From Pedobacter nutrimenti (GTDB lineage: Bacteria > Bacteroidota > Bacteroidia > Sphingobacteriales > Sphingobacteriaceae), in the NCBI RefSeq assembly GCF_003208655.1, contig NZ_QKLU01000003.1:186001-250000 (forward strand): a stretch of DNA of 64,000 nucleotides. The letters run 5' to 3'. Position 1 is the stretch's first letter; every line of letters begins with the position of its first letter. Positions 33,671 to 42,821 of the stretch are shown piece after piece. The translations under genes were made by a program, and so were the position numbers. The notes under the pieces were generated by a model. The model worked only from the letters and a program-made list of their open reading frames with translations, did no database searches and was not told the origin of the DNA.

Positions 33671-36600
33671 ATGAAACTATTTGTACAATCTCAAAGAATT
33701 GTAGGGGGCGGGCTATGCCATCACCTCAGTCACAGTTCAGCTGAGCAGCCAATATTGCCCTATAAAAAAAGATATTGGGAAAAAGTATTACAAACAATGA
33801 AGATAATAGGGTTTTTAATTTTTGCATGTATCATGCAGGTGCACGCCGGGGTTTACTCTCAGCAGGTCAGCCTGAAATCAAACCGGGCTTCTTTGAAAAG
33901 CGTGCTTAAAGAGGTCCTTGTACAAACCGATTACACTCTACTGTACAGCGATGAGGTGCTGAATTTATCCGTTCCGGTTTCCGTAAACCTGAATCGCCTT
34001 CCCCTGAAAGAAGCACTTGACCAGATTTTTAAGGGACAGCCCCTGACCTACAATATTCAAGAAAAAACAATACTGATCAGTTCCCAGGAAGACAACCTGA
34101 TCAGCAGGCTCAGGAGGTATTTTAGTTCGATACACGTAACGGGTAAGGTGGTAGATGAAAACAACCTCCCTTTACCAGGTGCATCCGTACAGGTTAAAGG
34201 AACTAAACAGGAAACCGTTACCAATGCCGCCGGGGTATTTAACCTGGAAGATGTGCGGGAGAATTCCACGCTGGTGATTTCTTTTGTGGGTTACCAGAGC
34301 CGGGAAGTTAAGGCCCAGAAGGATATTGGAAGTTTGCAACTGACAGTGCTGCCTGCAAAACTGGAAGAGCTGGTGGTGGTGGGTTATGGTACCCAGGAAA
34401 GGCGGGACCTGACCGGTTCTGTAAGCAAGGTACTTGGATCGGCCATTGAAACGGCGCCGGTAGAAAGTTTTGATAAAGCACTGGCAGGCCGGGTGACCGG
34501 GGTTTTGGTTAGCCAGGGGAGCGGCCTGCTGGGAGACCGGCCAACCATTCGCATCCGGGGCACCAATTCCTTAACCTCAGGAAACGATCCTTTGTATGTC
34601 TTAGACGGGGTGCCGATCATTACCGCAGACAATAGTGCCATTGTTCCCACCAATCCGCTGGGTGACATTAACCCGGCCGATATTGCCAGTGTGGAGGTTT
34701 TGAAAGACGGTTCTGCTTCTGCAATTTATGGGTCCCGGGCCTCATCGGGTGTGATTTTGATCACCACCAAAAAAGGAGAAAAAGGAAAACCGGCAGTACA
34801 TTATGACTCCTGGTTTGGGCTTTCCCAAACCGCTAAAAGGTATAAACTGCTCAATGCACAGCAATTTATAGACATCAACAATGAAAAGTTTACCAATGCG
34901 GGTTTAGATCCGCAGGCCTTTCCGACTATAGGGCCTGATGGAAAACCTTACGATACCGACTGGCAAAAAGTCATTTTTAAAACCGGTTTTTCACAATACC
35001 ATAATTTAACGGTCAGCGGGGCTACAGACAAGTCCAACTATTACTTTTCTGGCGGATTTACCGACTTGCATGGAATAACGGTAAACAATACACAAAGAAA
35101 ATATTCACTAAGGGCCAAAGTAGAGCAGAAAGCACTGGATATTTTTACTTTTGGTTTTAATACGGCCATCAGTTATGTGCAGAACAATGGTTTAAACACA
35201 GACCCTGGTGCGGTTAGTGGCAATACCGTTGAGGCCTGGGCCCTGTTCCCGAATGTTCCGGTGTATAATCCGGATGGTTCCTATAATATTGTTGGCTCGG
35301 CGATAGGCCGGGGGGCAAACAAAATTGGCATTGCCAATGACCTGCCCAACATCAAAGCCGTACTGGATAATAATGTGTTCCGTAACCAAAGTACCACCAT
35401 TAATGGAAATGCATTTGTCAGCGCAAAAATTATCGATGGCCTGACTGTAAAAACACAATTGGGTGTAAACGCCTTGTTTGGTGAAGATTACAATTACTGG
35501 AGCCCGCTTACCGGTGATGGCAAGAGTTTAAACGGTTATGTTTATCAGCAGTACAACCCGGCTTTTAATTATGTGTGGACAAACAACCTGAGTTACAACA
35601 AGACCTTTAACCGCCATACCTTGTCTGTTGTTGCCGGTACGGAATTTCAAAAAACCAGGACAAGAAATTTTAATGCTTCAGGAACAGGTCTGTCCAATGT
35701 TTATTTCGGACCAAATAACTTAATATCTGGCACGGTGGCCAATCAGTTTGTTGGTGGAGATTTTACAGAAAATGCCATCAACTCTTATTTTGGAAGGGTA
35801 AATTACAGTTATGCCGATCGCTATTTACTGACGCTGACTTACAGATCGGACCGCTTGTCGAGCTTAGGCCCTGACAGTAAAGCGGCCAGTTTACCTGGCG
35901 TCTCTTTAGGCTGGAGGTTATCGGAGGAAGATTTCTTTAAAAACTCAAATGCCCTTAAGTTCATCGATGATCTTAAAATACGTGCCAGTTATGCTAAAAC
36001 CGGTAATGCAAGTATTGGAAATTATCCTTTTGCCAACCTGTATGCACCAAATACGTATGGTTCACAAAATGGAGTGTCTTATTCTACCTTTGGAAACAAC
36101 AGTTTAAAATACGAGACCGCAAATAAATACGATGTAGGTCTGGATGCTTCCTTTTTAAAGAACCGCATTACCTTTACTGCCGATTATTATCAAAACAACA
36201 ACAACAACCTGATTTTAAGTGTACCTACGCCGCCTTCGGTAGGGGTGCCTTCCAATAAAATTGCCGAAAATATAGGTTCTTTGTATAATCATGGATATGA
36301 ATTTGGCATCAGTTCAAAAAATATACAAAACAGTTCTTTTTCCTGGAGCACGGATTTTAACCTTTCTTTTAATAAAAGCAAAATTACAGCGCTTTACAGC
36401 GGACAGGACATCATCTATTCTGCATCCATTTACCGTGTAGGTCTGCCCCGAAATGAAAACTATTTGTACCAGTCAGCTGGGGTAAACCCAGCTAATGGGA
36501 ATCCGCTGTTTATAAAAGCCAATGGTCAGGTCGTGCAAGGAAATCTTCCGGATGCAACCTATTACAATTACGATCCGAAAAACCCATCCGATCTTTCTAC

Positions 36601-37111
36601 CCGGAATACGCTGTCGGCTACAGACCGCTTGCCATCGGGAACCTTTACGCCAACCTATTTTGGAAGTTTAAACAATGTGTTTACCTATAAAAACTTTGAT
36701 CTGACTTTGTATTTTGTGTTTTCAGGTGGAAATAAGATCCTCAACAGTGACCGTGCCGGATTTGTCACAGACAATAGTTTTGAAAATACCAGTATCGATA
36801 TCTTAAACCGCTGGACCACGCCCGGACAAGTCACGGATGTTCCAAGGTTGTATTCGGGAGGAACCTCTTTTCATACCGCATCCACAGCTTATTTAGAAAG
36901 TGGCAGTTTTATCCGCGCGCAACAATTTAAGCTGGGTTATTCTTTGCCTGCCCGTTTAGTCAACCGCATTAAACTCAATAAGGTACATATTTATGCGGCG
37001 GCGGATAATGCCTTTCTGATTACCAAATATAAAGGACTTGACCCCGAATTGAACTCTGGTGGCAATCCAAGGCCAAGGACAATGACTTTAGGTTTAAATG
37101 TTGGATTTTAA
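33671..37111 (+). CDS. SusC/RagA-type TonB-dependent transporter with STN signalling domain
   Basis: 1146 residues. After an N-terminal extension of about 42 residues comes a signal sequence (MKIIGFLIFACIMQVHAGVY, then SQQ). STN domain (about 70-125: LKSVLKEVLVQTDYTLLYSD, LPLKEALDQIFKGQPLTYNI), carboxypeptidase-like domain (about 155-230: VTGKVVDENNLPLPGASVQV), then the SusC plug (EELVVVGYGTQERRDLTGSV, PTIRIRGTNSL, PLYVLDGVPI, VEVLKDGSASAIYGSRASSG) and barrel ending TMTLGLNVGF. The start at 33671 is the one commonly seen for STN-bearing SusC proteins; a later ATG at 33797 is possible. The STN domain links it to the FecR/sigma pair upstream; SusD and TlpA genes follow within 12 bases each. Confidence 0.95.
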   Translation: MKLFVQSQRIVGGGLCHHLSHSSAEQPILPYKKRYWEKVLQTMKIIGFLIFACIMQVHAGVYSQQVSLKSNRASLKSVLKEVLVQTDYTLLYSDEVLNLSVPVSVNLNRLPLKEALDQIFKGQPLTYNIQEKTILISSQEDNLISRLRRYFSSIHVTGKVVDENNLPLPGASVQVKGTKQETVTNAAGVFNLEDVRENSTLVISFVGYQSREVKAQKDIGSLQLTVLPAKLEELVVVGYGTQERRDLTGSVSKVLGSAIETAPVESFDKALAGRVTGVLVSQGSGLLGDRPTIRIRGTNSLTSGNDPLYVLDGVPIITADNSAIVPTNPLGDINPADIASVEVLKDGSASAIYGSRASSGVILITTKKGEKGKPAVHYDSWFGLSQTAKRYKLLNAQQFIDINNEKFTNAGLDPQAFPTIGPDGKPYDTDWQKVIFKTGFSQYHNLTVSGATDKSNYYFSGGFTDLHGITVNNTQRKYSLRAKVEQKALDIFTFGFNTAISYVQNNGLNTDPGAVSGNTVEAWALFPNVPVYNPDGSYNIVGSAIGRGANKIGIANDLPNIKAVLDNNVFRNQSTTINGNAFVSAKIIDGLTVKTQLGVNALFGEDYNYWSPLTGDGKSLNGYVYQQYNPAFNYVWTNNLSYNKTFNRHTLSVVAGTEFQKTRTRNFNASGTGLSNVYFGPNNLISGTVANQFVGGDFTENAINSYFGRVNYSYADRYLLTLTYRSDRLSSLGPDSKAASLPGVSLGWRLSEEDFFKNSNALKFIDDLKIRASYAKTGNASIGNYPFANLYAPNTYGSQNGVSYSTFGNNSLKYETANKYDVGLDASFLKNRITFTADYYQNNNNNLILSVPTPPSVGVPSNKIAENIGSLYNHGYEFGISSKNIQNSSFSWSTDFNLSFNKSKITALYSGQDIIYSASIYRVGLPRNENYLYQSAGVNPANGNPLFIKANGQVVQGNLPDATYYNYDPKNPSDLSTRNTLSATDRLPSGTFTPTYFGSLNNVFTYKNFDLTLYFVFSGGNKILNSDRAGFVTDNSFENTSIDILNRWTTPGQVTDVPRLYSGGTSFHTASTAYLESGSFIRAQQFKLGYSLPARLVNRIKLNKVHIYAAADNAFLITKYKGLDPELNSGGNPRPRTMTLGLNVGF

Positions 37112-37122
37112 TTACTGATCAA

Positions 37123-38694
37123 ATGAAATATTTTCAATCAATCATAAAAACCACAGGTCTTGCTATGGCATTTGCCTGTGCGTTGTCAATAAGTTCTTGC
37201 AAAAAATCTACCGATTTACAGCCCAAGAATGCACTCCCATCTTCCATTGCTTTTAATACAGCTGCAAACGTCGAGCTTGCGGTTATAGGTATCTATGGAA
37301 CTGCCCAGGGCACTATTTTTAATGGAGATGAAATTATCCGCAATGAAATGCGTGGAGAGGACATGGTGTCCAACGGTTTTAATCCGAATATATACCAGAA
37401 CAACATCATTACCACAGATGGGAACATAAGCAGTACCTGGAGTCAGTTGTACTCGGTGGTTAACCAGACCAATACTTTTATTGATGGTGTGCATGCTGCA
37501 CTGGCCAAAGGGGTGCTTACGCCGGCCGTTGCAGCTTCTTATGAAGCTGAAGCCCGTTTTCTGAGGGCATTGTCGCATCATGAACTGGTGATTAATTTTT
37601 CCAGGCCCTTTTTGGACAATGCCGGGGCTAATCCTGGAGTCCCTTACCGGACCATTTCGGTGAATACGGCCGATGGATTAAGTGCTGCGCTGCAGGTCGA
37701 CAGGGGAACAGTTAAAGACGATTATGTCAAAATTCTGGCCGACCTGGACTACGCAGAGGCAAATCTGATCGACAACAAAGCACATCCAATATCACGGGCC
37801 AGTAAAGGGGCAGCTATTGCCCTTAAAACTCGGGTTAAATTGCATATGGGCGATTGGGCTGGTGTGCTCACCGAAGCGGCCAAACTGGGGGCAACCGGAA
37901 GTAGCACCAGCTATAGCAGCCCGATTGGCGGATACCGTTTAACCCCAAGCCCTGATGGTCCGTTTGTAAACAACAGTGGCAACTCAGAGTCGATGTTTTC
38001 TATTGAAAATTCATCGAGCTCCAATGCACAGGTCAATAATGCCCTGGCGGCCCTTTTTGGTTATACTGACGGAAACGGAAGGGGATTTTACATCACCAGT
38101 CCTAATTTATACAATGCCGCTTTCTGGGTTTCCAGCGACACCAGAAGGACCTTGTTGCAAATTCAAAATACAAGTTCGGGCTCCTCACAGTTTGTGTTTA
38201 ACAATAAATACCGGGACCAGACAAATTTAACCGACTGGACACCCATTATCAGGTATGCAGAAGTTTTGTTAAATGCAGCAGAAGCCGCTTCTCGAAGTGG
38301 TTCTGCGGACGCGCTCAGCTTGCTGAATGCCGTCCGTAACCGTGCCGTTGCTGCGCAGGACCAGTACACCAGCGCCTCTTTTCCAAACGCGAATGCTTTA
38401 ACGCAGGCTGTGCTGAACGAAAGACGGATTGAACTTGCAGGTGAGGGGTTCCGCTGGGGAGATATACAGCGCTTGTCTAAAGATCCAAACTTTTCGACAG
38501 GGGGCATTCCTGCGAAAGTATCTTTTACCAATGTAAAAGACGATGGTTCGAACTATGACATTGTAAACCGCCCGGTTACCGTTTCTAAAATTCCTGCGGT
38601 AGCTTACAGCGACCACCGTTTTATCTGGCCTTTTCCGCAAGCCGAGGTGACCTCTAATCCATTGCTGGCCCAAGAACAAAATCCGGGATATTAA
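37123..38694 (+). CDS. SusD/RagB-type nutrient-binding lipoprotein
   Basis: 523 residues. Lipoprotein signal with Cys26 in LSISSCKKS. SusD-like N-terminal TPR domain (about 40-240: TAANVELAVIGIYGTAQG, YEAEARFLRALSHHELVINF) and C-terminal SusD domain (about 330-523: IIRYAEVLLNAAEAASRSG, LNERRIELAGEGFRWGDIQR, FIWPFPQAEVTSNPLL). It forms the surface lid of the SusC transporter encoded 11 bases upstream. The protein is of normal length. The substrate is unknown; no glycoside hydrolase gene lies in this locus, so a peptide or other non-glycan nutrient is as likely as a sugar. Confidence 0.95.
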   Translation: MKYFQSIIKTTGLAMAFACALSISSCKKSTDLQPKNALPSSIAFNTAANVELAVIGIYGTAQGTIFNGDEIIRNEMRGEDMVSNGFNPNIYQNNIITTDGNISSTWSQLYSVVNQTNTFIDGVHAALAKGVLTPAVAASYEAEARFLRALSHHELVINFSRPFLDNAGANPGVPYRTISVNTADGLSAALQVDRGTVKDDYVKILADLDYAEANLIDNKAHPISRASKGAAIALKTRVKLHMGDWAGVLTEAAKLGATGSSTSYSSPIGGYRLTPSPDGPFVNNSGNSESMFSIENSSSSNAQVNNALAALFGYTDGNGRGFYITSPNLYNAAFWVSSDTRRTLLQIQNTSSGSSQFVFNNKYRDQTNLTDWTPIIRYAEVLLNAAEAASRSGSADALSLLNAVRNRAVAAQDQYTSASFPNANALTQAVLNERRIELAGEGFRWGDIQRLSKDPNFSTGGIPAKVSFTNVKDDGSNYDIVNRPVTVSKIPAVAYSDHRFIWPFPQAEVTSNPLLAQEQNPGY

Positions 38695-38705
38695 AATAAA
38701 GCATC

Positions 38706-39788
38706 ATGAACTTAAAAAATATAATTGTTGTCGCTGTTCTGGCTTTATCGGTCCAGGCATTCGGGCAGCCCCCAAAAGGTCCATACCATATATCAGGACA
38801 TCTTTCGGGATTGAAGGAAGGCAGCTGGATTTATTCAGGAGAAGACTCTGTGCAGATCAGCGCTGGCCGTTTTAAATTTACTGGCCATACCCTTGAACCT
38901 AAAATGGCCCAGGTGTATACCAAATCGGAACCACAAATTTACTTTGTGTTTTATGTGGCTAAAAATGAAACCACCACAATTGAGGGAAAAGCTTCGGCTT
39001 TTAAACAGGCTGTAATTAAAGGGCCTGTGGCACAAACAGACTACAACCGGCTGAATGCCATGTTAAAGTCTGTTCATATACAGGAAGAGAAATTATCTGC
39101 TGGATATGACGCTGCTGAAAAGGCTAAAGACAAGGTTAAATTGGCTGCAATTGAAAAAGAATTTCAAGCTTTAAGCCATCAGTCCGAAAGTAAAACCAGG
39201 GCTTTTATAAAGCAAAACCCAAAAAGTTTTGTAAGTGCTGATCAGATCAGGGAGATGAGTTACAGCAATAGCGCAGCGCAGCTGGACCTGTTGTTTAAAG
39301 AACTGGACCCTACTATAAAGCAATCTGTTCTGGGTTTGAAATTGCAGAAAATGATTACGGTTAAGAAAAAGAGTGAGCTGGGTAAACAGGTCATGGAGTT
39401 TACACAACCTGATAGCTCGGGAAACCTGGTGAGTATCTCTTCCTTTAAAGGAAAATTTGTACTGCTTGATTTTTGGGCAAGCTGGTGCGGGCCCTGTCGG
39501 GCAGAAAATCCGAATGTCTTAAAAGCGTACAACCAGTTTAAAGACAAAGGTTTTACTGTTTTTGCGGTTTCCATTGACAGCAAAAGAGAAAACTGGCTGA
39601 AGGCCATTAAAGAAGATCAGCTTCCCTGGACCCAGGTTTCAGACTTGAAACAAAGAAACGCAGCGGCAGATCAGTTCGGAATAGAAGCCATCCCTTCTAA
39701 TTTTTTGATTGATCCTACGGGCAAAATTGTGGCTTCGAACCTTAGAGGGGAGGACCTGTCGAAAAAGCTGGGAGAATTGCTGAAGTAA
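38706..39788 (+). CDS. TlpA-family thiol-disulfide oxidoreductase (DUF4369 + thioredoxin)
   Basis: 360 residues. Signal peptide (MNLKNIIVVAVLALSVQAFG, then Q), an N-terminal DUF4369-like beta domain (about 24-115: YHISGHLSGLKEGSWIYSG), a helical linker (about 115-215) and a C-terminal thioredoxin domain (about 225-360) with WCGPC at Cys261/Cys264 and a cis-proline loop GIEAIPSNFLIDPTGKIV. Exported, probably periplasmic. In Bacteroidota these proteins commonly close SusC/SusD operons of this sigma/FecR type. It starts 11 bases after the SusD stop and ends at a strong terminator. Confidence 0.94.
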   Translation: MNLKNIIVVAVLALSVQAFGQPPKGPYHISGHLSGLKEGSWIYSGEDSVQISAGRFKFTGHTLEPKMAQVYTKSEPQIYFVFYVAKNETTTIEGKASAFKQAVIKGPVAQTDYNRLNAMLKSVHIQEEKLSAGYDAAEKAKDKVKLAAIEKEFQALSHQSESKTRAFIKQNPKSFVSADQIREMSYSNSAAQLDLLFKELDPTIKQSVLGLKLQKMITVKKKSELGKQVMEFTQPDSSGNLVSISSFKGKFVLLDFWASWCGPCRAENPNVLKAYNQFKDKGFTVFAVSIDSKRENWLKAIKEDQLPWTQVSDLKQRNAAADQFGIEAIPSNFLIDPTGKIVASNLRGEDLSKKLGELLK

Positions 39789-39792
39789 ACCC

Positions 39793-39829
39793 AAAAAAAG
39801 GAAGCAGCATTTCCTGCTTCCTTTTTTTT
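39793..39829. terminator. Strong bidirectional terminator
   Basis: Perfect 15-bp inverted repeat: 39793-39807 (A7 then GGAAGCAG) with 39814-39828 (CTGCTTCC then T7), 6-base loop, T-tract continuing to 39829. It separates the uptake operon from a convergent gene. Confidence 0.9.
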
Positions 39830-39855
39830 ATGCATTGTATTTCTGGAAAGTTAAA

Positions 39856-40797
39856 TTATACAAGATTTTCAATCCCGCCGGTTACGGTCCCGTGTAGCTG
39901 TGCATAAGATTGCGCTCTGCTGTTGATCAGGTTTTGTGTGTGGGCAGTATGTTTCTGCTGAGCTTTGAGCTCAAAGGTCATTCTGCCCATCGCTAAGCCA
40001 CTTGGGCTGGCCTGGCCAATAAAAACATCATGGCCAGTTGCATTTTTCAGCACCATGGTGCTGCCCATAGGGTGTTTTTCGTTGCTGCCAATGATCATAT
40101 CGACATGGGCAGATGCAGCCGAAAGGTCCCTGTCGTCGGTTGTTCCTTCTTTTTGCTGGTAGCCTAAAGCCGAAAGACAAATCACCAAATGACAGTTCAA
40201 GGTATTTTTAAGGTAGTCTGCCATTTTATTGAGTCTTTGGATGGGATCCTGGAAGTCAATGCCGGGTATTTGTGGGCCTACGCCAGTTACACCTATTTTG
40301 AATTTGCCAAAAGAAATGACCTGATAAGGTTTTACAGCAGCAGCCAGCTCGGTATTGCGGAATGTATAGTTACAGTTCAATAAACTGAAGTTCATTGCCT
40401 TTGCCAATCGGGCCAAATGCGCCTGTCCGTGAATCAGTTCTTTTGGGCTCAGGGTGCTGGCATGATAACCTGTGTTGTTCATGGCGGTAACCACATCGTA
40501 ATGATGGTCTTTGTCAGCGGTTTCGCTTAAAAAACCACCGGCATCCAGGATCAGACCACCCATTTCCTGTTTATCCAATAAACCGCCAAGCCGGGAAATT
40601 CCCCCTATATCCTGTTTTAAAGGATTTATTTTGCCGTTCAGGTTGTTGCTGTGGTAAATGATGACGCTGCTGCCCGAGGCCTCCAGGGTCATTGCGCTTT
40701 TACTGATTTGCGCCAAAGAATTGATGGGTTTACTCAGCAGGCTTGCTGCGGTGACAAGGGTGGTGTTTTTTAAAAAAGACCTGCGGTTATTTGACAT
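39856..40797 (-). CDS. Tat-exported metallophosphatase/5'-nucleotidase homologue with altered metal site
   Basis: 313 residues from ATG 40797 (upstream in-frame ATGs at 40821 and 40851 are less likely, because a TAnnTTTG element lies at 40838-40831). A twin-arginine signal (NNRRSFLKN, then TLVTAASLL) starts the protein. The rest follows the 5'-nucleotidase metallophosphatase plan, but the metal motifs are changed: the usual HTNDxHG reads HSNNLNG, the DAGD motif reads DAGGFL, and the GNHE position reads LSPKEL. Later motifs (VDMIIGSNEKHPMG for the usual D.iigGH.H) are also altered. A catalytic dimetal centre is therefore unlikely. It could be a binding protein; no partner gene is adjacent. Confidence 0.8.
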   Translation of the reverse strand: MSNNRRSFLKNTTLVTAASLLSKPINSLAQISKSAMTLEASGSSVIIYHSNNLNGKINPLKQDIGGISRLGGLLDKQEMGGLILDAGGFLSETADKDHHYDVVTAMNNTGYHASTLSPKELIHGQAHLARLAKAMNFSLLNCNYTFRNTELAAAVKPYQVISFGKFKIGVTGVGPQIPGIDFQDPIQRLNKMADYLKNTLNCHLVICLSALGYQQKEGTTDDRDLSAASAHVDMIIGSNEKHPMGSTMVLKNATGHDVFIGQASPSGLAMGRMTFELKAQQKHTAHTQNLINSRAQSYAQLHGTVTGGIENLV

Positions 40798-40830
40798 GAG
40801 TATAGCGTTTTTATTGAACATAAACTTATG

Positions 40831-40838
40831 CAAAATTA
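40831..40838 (-). promoter_or_regulatory. Candidate -7 element (TAATTTTG, minus strand)
   Basis: Matches TAnnTTTG on the minus strand and predicts a leader of about 30 bases before ATG 40797. No TTG box at the -33 distance. Confidence 0.4.
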
Positions 40839-41123
40839 AACAGCTAAGCAAAAGTTAACGAAGGAAAATAAAATTTATTGTTTGAAATGGAAAAAAATAT
40901 TACTTTTATACTGCAGTTTATGGCATTCCAGTTCTGTCACCGCAGATAAGGACGGCTCTCAATATATGATTTTTTATTGGACGGGTTAAAATAAGGCAAC
41001 ATATTGACGGATGTACGCTTTTACATCTTTATTGAAGTGCTCTGTTTTTCCGGAGAGAGCAGGTGAGGCTGGCTTGAATGAGTTGCATAATAGTATAAGG
41101 ATAACATTAATTGTAGATTATAT
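40839..41123. other. Intergenic region before the tail-collar operon
   Basis: 285 bases shared by divergent genes. It holds a dyad GATGTA-N6-TACATC (41010-41027) and, in the presumed leader, a short hairpin TGCTCT/AGAGCA (41038-41043 with 41056-41061). An open frame beginning at 41011 runs into the next gene in another frame and is not a gene. No full promoter match was found for the tail-collar operon. Confidence 0.4.
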
Positions 41124-41669
41124 ATGGCGTCAGGTGAAGATTTTATGGCCTCAATCATCTTGTTTTCGTTCAATTTTGCACCAAAGGGTTATGCCATGTG
41201 TAATGGTCAGCTCTTGCCGATCAACCAAAATCAGGCTTTGTTTTCCTTATTGGGGACAACCTATGGTGGTAATGGACAGACGAACTTTGCGCTGCCCGAT
41301 TTCAGAGGGAGAACAGCCTTACATCCCGGACAGGGCATTGTTTACGGGCAAAGTGCCGGAGAAGAAAACCATACCCTTACGGTTCCGGAAATGCCGCAAC
41401 ATGTACATACCCTGAATGTGGACCAGAACTCTTATGTAAAGGCCCCGGCAGGTGCCCTCGCTGATACTGCCGATCCTAACGGGGCCTATTATGCAGCCAA
41501 CCCGGCCGTAACAGGCCGTTTTACCAATCACCAGGACACCGGGATGTACCAGAATACACCCTTTAATACAGGGAATACTGGCAGCGGGCAGCCCCACAAC
41601 AATATGATGCCTTACCTGGTGCTGAACTTTTGTATTGCCATCACTGGCATTTTTCCATCTAGAAACTAA
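41124..41669 (+). CDS. Tail-collar domain protein (MdpB/tail fibre-like), first of three
   Basis: 181 residues of the phage tail-collar type often annotated microcystin-dependent protein. Signature: LFSFNFAPKGYAMCNGQLLP, QNQALFSLLGTTYGGNGQTN, FALPDFRGRTALHPGQG, VPEMPQHVHTLN, then the C-terminal HNNMMPYLVLNFCIAITGIF. No signal peptide. ATG 41124 gives an N-terminus of the same length as in its two paralogues. Start of an operon with gaps of 10, 11 and 6 bases to the following genes. The fold is that of phage short-tail-fibre tips, but no other phage gene is present, so this is a domesticated or independent use of the domain. Confidence 0.9.
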   Translation: MASGEDFMASIILFSFNFAPKGYAMCNGQLLPINQNQALFSLLGTTYGGNGQTNFALPDFRGRTALHPGQGIVYGQSAGEENHTLTVPEMPQHVHTLNVDQNSYVKAPAGALADTADPNGAYYAANPAVTGRFTNHQDTGMYQNTPFNTGNTGSGQPHNNMMPYLVLNFCIAITGIFPSRN

Positions 41670-41679
41670 AATTATCATT

Positions 41680-42246
41680 ATGGCTGCTGGAGCGAATCCT
41701 TTTGTTGCTGAAGTTTGTATGGTGGCGTTTAATTTTGCGCCGCAGGGTTATGCCACTTGTGACGGGCAATTGATGCCACTTTCGCTAAATACTGCCCTGT
41801 TTTCCCTTTTGGGAACAAATTATGGGGGAGATGGGAAGGTTACTTTTGGACTGCCTAATTTCCAGGGCAGTGCCCCCATGGCACCAGGACAGGGCCCCGG
41901 GCTTTCATTGCATGACTTGGGAGAAGTTGGGGGAACGCAAACTGTAACGCTCCTCTCCAACGAGATGCCTGTGCATACACATGGTTTTACGCCAAAAATT
42001 AAAACGGGGATTGCACCCAATACGATCAATGCAGTAAACAGCCTGCCGGCTGTACCGGATGGAGCAAGCCCACCGAATTTATACTCGGCAACCACAAACG
42101 GGACCGATTTTATGGCCCCAATGAATGTGAACCTGGACCCCCAAACTTCATTGGCCGGAGGATCTGCAGCGCACAACAATATGCAGCCCTACCTCTGTGT
42201 GTATTTTCTCATTGCCCTTCAGGGCATTTTTCCACCACGTCAATAA
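41680..42246 (+). CDS. Tail-collar domain protein, second of three
   Basis: 188 residues from ATG 41680 (codons upstream overlap the previous gene). MVAFNFAPQGYATCDGQLMP, SLLGTNYGGDGKVTFGLPNF, APMAPGQGPGLSLHDLGEVG and NEMPVHTHGF, ending HNNMQPYLCVYFLIALQGIF. All hallmarks of the family are intact. The repertoire between the conserved ends (about residues 110-160) differs completely from the two paralogues, as expected if this part makes specific contacts. No export signal. Confidence 0.9.
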   Translation: MAAGANPFVAEVCMVAFNFAPQGYATCDGQLMPLSLNTALFSLLGTNYGGDGKVTFGLPNFQGSAPMAPGQGPGLSLHDLGEVGGTQTVTLLSNEMPVHTHGFTPKIKTGIAPNTINAVNSLPAVPDGASPPNLYSATTNGTDFMAPMNVNLDPQTSLAGGSAAHNNMQPYLCVYFLIALQGIFPPRQ

Positions 42247-42257
42247 ATTATAAGATT

Positions 42258-42815
42258 ATGGCATCACAACCTTACGTAGGAGAAATCAGGATGTTTGGTG
42301 GCAATTTTGCCCCGCAAGGATGGGCATTCTGTGATGGGGCGCTACTTTCCATTTCTGAAAACGAGACTTTATTTAATTTGATCGGGACAACCTTTGGGGG
42401 CGATGGGCAATCAACCTTTGGCGTACCTGATTTAAGGGGTCGCATCCCGGTACATATGAGTACCACTCAAGCAGGCTCAACCTATTCTCTTGGAAGTTTT
42501 GCGGGGACTGAATCCGTCACACTGACCGGCAATCAGATCCCGTCACATGCCCATGCAGTTACCGGAGAGCTGAATATGAAAACCAGGGCGTCCAATCCGG
42601 ATAATCAGCTCTCGCCTATTGGAAACGCCATCGCGATTGCCCCGGGGAAAAAATATTTTTCCAGGAACCCTTCTGCAAATGGGTTTATGGGACCTTTGTC
42701 TACAAACATTACCCTAAATTCCAGCGGCGCAAACATACCCCATAACAACATGCAACCTTATGTTTGTGTCAATTTCATCATTTCATTGTTTGGGGTATTC
42801 CCAACGACAGGTTAA
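42258..42815 (+). CDS. Tail-collar domain protein, third of three
   Basis: 185 residues. GNFAPQGWAFCDGALLSISE, LIGTTFGGDGQSTFGVPDLR, GRIPVHMST, QIPSHAHAVTGEL and HNNMQPYVCVNFIISLFGVF. Compared with the others it has lost the PGQG motif in favour of a threonine/serine stretch. No export signal. It stands 11 bases after the second copy and 6 bases before the binding-protein gene. Confidence 0.9.
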   Translation: MASQPYVGEIRMFGGNFAPQGWAFCDGALLSISENETLFNLIGTTFGGDGQSTFGVPDLRGRIPVHMSTTQAGSTYSLGSFAGTESVTLTGNQIPSHAHAVTGELNMKTRASNPDNQLSPIGNAIAIAPGKKYFSRNPSANGFMGPLSTNITLNSSGANIPHNNMQPYVCVNFIISLFGVFPTTG

Positions 42816-42821
42816 AGAGAT

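Noticed and set aside
41011..41415. Open frame of 134 codons on the plus strand
   Set aside because: Overlaps the first tail-collar gene in another frame; the product has no export or domain features.
41124..42815. Prophage remnant because of tail-collar proteins
   Set aside because: No other phage genes (capsid, portal, terminase, integrase, lysin) lie nearby, and the genes form a tight operon with a binding-fold and a surface-protein gene.
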